Assembly: GCA_905233745.1 (NCBI GenBank)
Contig: CAJODA010000042.1
Coordinates: 1 to 35,617, forward strand
DNA from: an uncultured Bacteroidales bacterium
GTDB taxonomy: Bacteria; Bacteroidota; Bacteroidia; Bacteroidales; WCHB1-69
Direction: 5' to 3'
Length of the DNA stretch: 35,617 nt
Made by a program: the position numbers and the translations under genes. Positions 34,003 to 35,617 of this stretch are shown one piece after another; within the stretch, counting starts at the first letter, position 1, and each line of letters begins with the position of its first letter. The notes under the pieces are model-generated. The model was not told where the DNA came from. It worked only from the letters and a program-made list of their open reading frames with translations, and made no database searches.

Positions 34003-34860
34003 TCATTCATCGCGAACGCAGCGGACAGAAAACCCGTAGTTCTTGCCGCCGTAGTTCCTGTTTACGTATGCGGTGTCGTAGTAGAGATACCGAGAGTAAG
34101 CGTAGCTTCCATTGCCCTCTGTAGAACTCCAAAAATAGGCGTACTTGCCGAAACCAAAGTTGTAGCCGCCGTGGTCGAATCCAGCGGGACGGGCCGAAAA
34201 ACCCGTGGCATTGTTAGTGTTAGGATTGTTTCCAACAGCACAAGCATCTCCATTAGATACAAACCAACCGTTTTTTGATGCTAAGGCTTTCGCTATATGA
34301 CTGCTAAAACCGCCGCAAGCATACTCACTATTACGATACAAATAGGCTCTCAGCTGTGCCCACTCTCCATCACTCGGTACATGCCAGCCATTGGGACAAA
34401 CGCCCTGCACGCCGCTAGGATTAGCATTGGAGGAGGCTGCCCCGTGCATCACCGCAGGCCAGTTGTAGAGGTAACCATAGTTCTCCACATTGACCATATT
34501 CTCCTCGTTTGTTTCTCCCAAACCGGGCGCATAACGATATGGAATCTCACGACTTTCTGATTCACCTAATGGAATGCTTGTATCATCTGCATACCGAGTG
34601 GCTCGCAAATTCTCCGCCATCCATACCTGATTACCTATCTGTACCGCATCATACGTATTACCATCAACATCTGTCACTGCCTGTGGCAAAATATGTACTG
34701 TTGAGGGGTACTCTTGGTTTCCACCACCACCTTCTCCATTGTTTCCTCCACCGTTTTCTCCATTGTTTTCGCCGCTGTTCTCGCGGTCGCAGGCACTAAA
34801 AACAAGCGCAATGGCAACTAATGTCCCGAGCATCATTCTTGTGATTTTGTTTCTTTTCAT
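34003..34860 (-). CDS. FISUMP-domain lipoprotein
   Basis: I choose ATG 34860 (MKRNKIT); an ATG at 34866 adds two residues. A lipobox (VFSAC, Cys about residue 24) marks a lipoprotein. A low-complexity linker of Gly, Asn and Glu follows, then the FISUMP domain (Fibrobacter succinogenes major paralogous domain): VTDVDGNTYDAVQIGNQVWM, then AENLRATRYADDTSIPLG, LYNWPAVMHG, VCPNGWHVPSDGEWAQL, FWSSTE and NYGFSVRCVRD. These are surface proteins of unknown function that often occur in multigene sets. A second, decayed copy lies at 35376-35530. A -7 box is 33 bases upstream. Confidence 0.88.
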   Translation of the reverse strand: MKRNKITRMMLGTLVAIALVFSACDRENSGENNGENGGGNNGEGGGGNQEYPSTVHILPQAVTDVDGNTYDAVQIGNQVWMAENLRATRYADDTSIPLGESESREIPYRYAPGLGETNEENMVNVENYGYLYNWPAVMHGAASSNANPSGVQGVCPNGWHVPSDGEWAQLRAYLYRNSEYACGGFSSHIAKALASKNGWFVSNGDACAVGNNPNTNNATGFSARPAGFDHGGYNFGFGKYAYFWSSTEGNGSYAYSRYLYYDTAYVNRNYGGKNYGFSVRCVRDE

Positions 34861-34893
34861 AACCATATTTTAATTTTTACTAAAAAATTCTGG

Positions 34894-34901
34894 CAAAAAT
34901 A
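34894..34901 (-). promoter_or_regulatory. -7 box of the FISUMP gene
   Basis: The minus strand reads TATTTTTG, 33 bases before ATG 34860. From 34902 to 35050 I see no gene or further signal. Confidence 0.5.
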
Positions 34902-35052
34902 GGAATTATTTTGTTAGGATGGAACGCCCAAGCGGGATAATTTCTGCACATCGGGTGTCGACGCCTGCAAGATTACGGGGTTTACGTTGGGGGGCGCTCA
35001 ACGCTGTCGCGTTTCGCGGAATGGTGGGTGTTATGTGGGGTGAAGTGGGGAG

Positions 35053-35085
35053 TTCCGGTGATTTTTGATTCAAAAATCACCGGAA
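35053..35085. repeat. 33-bp near-perfect palindrome
   Basis: TTCCGGTGATTTTTGA and its complement meet almost without a loop, giving a stem of 16 base pairs with one central unpaired base. No T-run follows. It lies in a gene-free, repeat-rich stretch. Confidence 0.9.
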
Positions 35086-35206
35086 TGGTGCATGGCCGCT
35101 TGTTGAGGAAAGGGGAGATGGGCGGCGGGGAAGGTCGTTGGTTAACCGTGGGGTCAGCCCGCCGCCCATCTCCCTTCCCCCTCTCTCGCTCGGCAGCACG
35201 CACCAT
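35083..35206. repeat. Long imperfect inverted repeat with a perfect 17-bp GC-rich core
   Basis: GGGAGATGGGCGGCGGG (35113-35129) is perfectly complementary to CCCGCCGCCCATCTCCC (35158-35174), with a 28-base loop containing the palindrome GGTTAACC. The outer arms (AATGGTGCATGGCCGC and GGCAGCACGCACCATT) are also largely complementary, so each arm is about 45-50 bases. The right arm is the first part of the repeat unit also found at 33881; the left arm is an inverted partial copy. Confidence 0.85.
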
Positions 35207-35317
35207 TGAGGGAGACTAAAAAGTAAATTTTGCTTTCTGAGAACACAATATTTGACATCTTCCTCAGGTAGGTACCCGAATAAAAAAATGTCAGAAAGAA
35301 CTTTTTAGTCACCCTCA
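35207..35317. mobile_element. 111-bp MITE-like element
   Basis: Terminal inverted repeats of 18 bases, TGAGGGAGACTAAAAAGT (35207-35224) and the complement of TGAGGGTGACTAAAAAGT (35300-35317), differ at one position. A further 8-base inverted pair (CTTTCTGA at 35233, TCAGAAAG at 35291) lies inside. It has no coding capacity. It interrupts a second copy of the repeat unit: sequence on both sides matches 33881-33919 and 33945-33997. A full transposase element with the same ends should exist elsewhere in the genome. Confidence 0.75.
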
Positions 35318-35369
35318 ACCCCCAACATACCTGTTAATTGCGCAAGTGGCGGAACCCCCAACGTTTATC
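35317..35369. repeat. Second copy of the repeat-unit tail
   Basis: These 53 bases are identical to 33945-33997, from AACCCCCAACATACC to CCCAACGTTTATC. As in the first copy, the repeat adjoins the 3' side of a FISUMP coding sequence, here the decayed one. Confidence 0.95.
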
Positions 35370-35375
35370 ACTAAT

Positions 35376-35530
35376 CACATTGACCATGTTCGCCTCATTG
35401 GTTTGTCCCTCACCGGGTGCATAACGATAGAGGGCTCATCACTAAATGTTCCTCGTATCGTTATACTGGTTCCGTCGGCGTAGCGCGTGGTCTTGAGGTT
35501 CTCTGCCATCCACATCTGTTTTCCCAATCA
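35376..35530 (-). pseudogene. FISUMP paralogue remnant
   Basis: The minus strand encodes GKQMWMAENLKTTRYADGTS, then after a frameshift YRYAPGEGQTNEANMVNV, matching NQVWMAENLRATRYADDTS and YRYAPGLGETNEENMVNV in the intact gene at 34003-34860. Everything upstream of GKQMWM and everything after MVNV is gone; the latter joins straight to the repeat tail that normally follows the stop codon. Confidence 0.88.
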
Positions 35531-35542
35531 TATTATACGGTG

Positions 35543-35584
35543 CAAAAATAAACGGGACACCAGAAGATGTCCCGTTTATTTTTG
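35543..35584. terminator. Strong bidirectional intrinsic terminator
   Basis: A perfect 17-bp stem (CAAAAATAAACGGGACA with TGTCCCGTTTATTTTTG), loop CCAGAAGA, A-rich on one side and T-rich on the other: a classical factor-independent terminator in either direction. It closes off the decayed FISUMP region from whatever lies to the right. Confidence 0.85.
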
Positions 35585-35593
35585 TGATTGTGC

Positions 35594-35613
35594 AGACGCA
35601 CGGCCGTGCGCCT
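35594..35613. repeat. 20-bp GC-rich palindrome at the window end
   Basis: AGACGCACGGCCGTGCGCCT contains the perfect 14-base palindrome CGCACGGCCGTGCG and outer pairs with one mismatch. It resembles REP-type elements with GACGCACGGCCGTGCG cores that I recall from Bacteroidales genomes. Confidence 0.5.
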
Positions 35614-35617
35614 AATC

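Overview
The window looks like a chromosomal segment from a Bacteroidales-type bacterium (phylum Bacteroidota). The reasons are: many starts preceded by a TAnnTTTG -7 box with little sign of Shine-Dalgarno sequences; a bacterial serine palmitoyltransferase; a pRiA4b ORF-3-like gene overlapping miaA; a YebC protein of the MGRAFEYRKA type; a TamB-like giant protein; and a FISUMP lipoprotein. I cannot name the genus. I see no rRNA, tRNA, CRISPR array, plasmid origin or complete insertion sequence.

Layout. 1-252: 5' part of a TraB/GumN-like gene. 423-1096: a coupled pair of small uncharacterised genes (DUF5674-like plus partner), then a decayed XRE gene and a short GH97-like stub. 1671-8294: polysaccharide deacetylase, tcdA, miaA, pRiA4b-like gene, YebC, an orphan OppC-type permease and tsaD; three of these act on or around tRNA position A37. 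8307-12944: TamB-like protein. 12970-14215: a membrane protein and a YbgC-type thioesterase. 14511-17666: a probable sphingolipid locus made of serine palmitoyltransferase, a short-chain reductase and, convergent to them, an acyltransferase-like (GNAT) gene resembling bacterial ceramide synthase.

17978-20802: GH78-like rhamnosidase and a CarboxypepD_reg-like protein. 21009-24237: M28 peptidase, cytidylate-kinase-like protein, a secreted protein and an FlK-like thioesterase. 24398-28953: an accessory region with a Bro-N protein, a higBA toxin-antitoxin pair coupled to an alpha/beta hydrolase, an acyltransferase and several gene remnants. 29019-33251: SDR, pyrG and a purF paralogue. 33329-35617: an outer-membrane barrel, a FISUMP lipoprotein and a repeat-rich end with a decayed FISUMP copy, a MITE-like element, strong palindromes and a terminator.

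The most striking observation is the GNAT gene of the sphingolipid locus. A perfect 17-bp tandem duplication at 17011-17044 splits it into two ORFs that overlap by ATGA. Removing one unit restores a single frame of about 371 residues. This could be a reversible on/off switch of ceramide synthesis, a strain-specific knock-out or an assembly error.

A second theme is decay by internal deletion. At least seven genes survive as shortened or frameshifted copies: XRE, GH97, FlK-like thioesterase, CDP-alcohol phosphatidyltransferase, CAT-like acetyltransferase, a membrane protein and FISUMP. Family assignments are from memory of sequence motifs; no database search was run.
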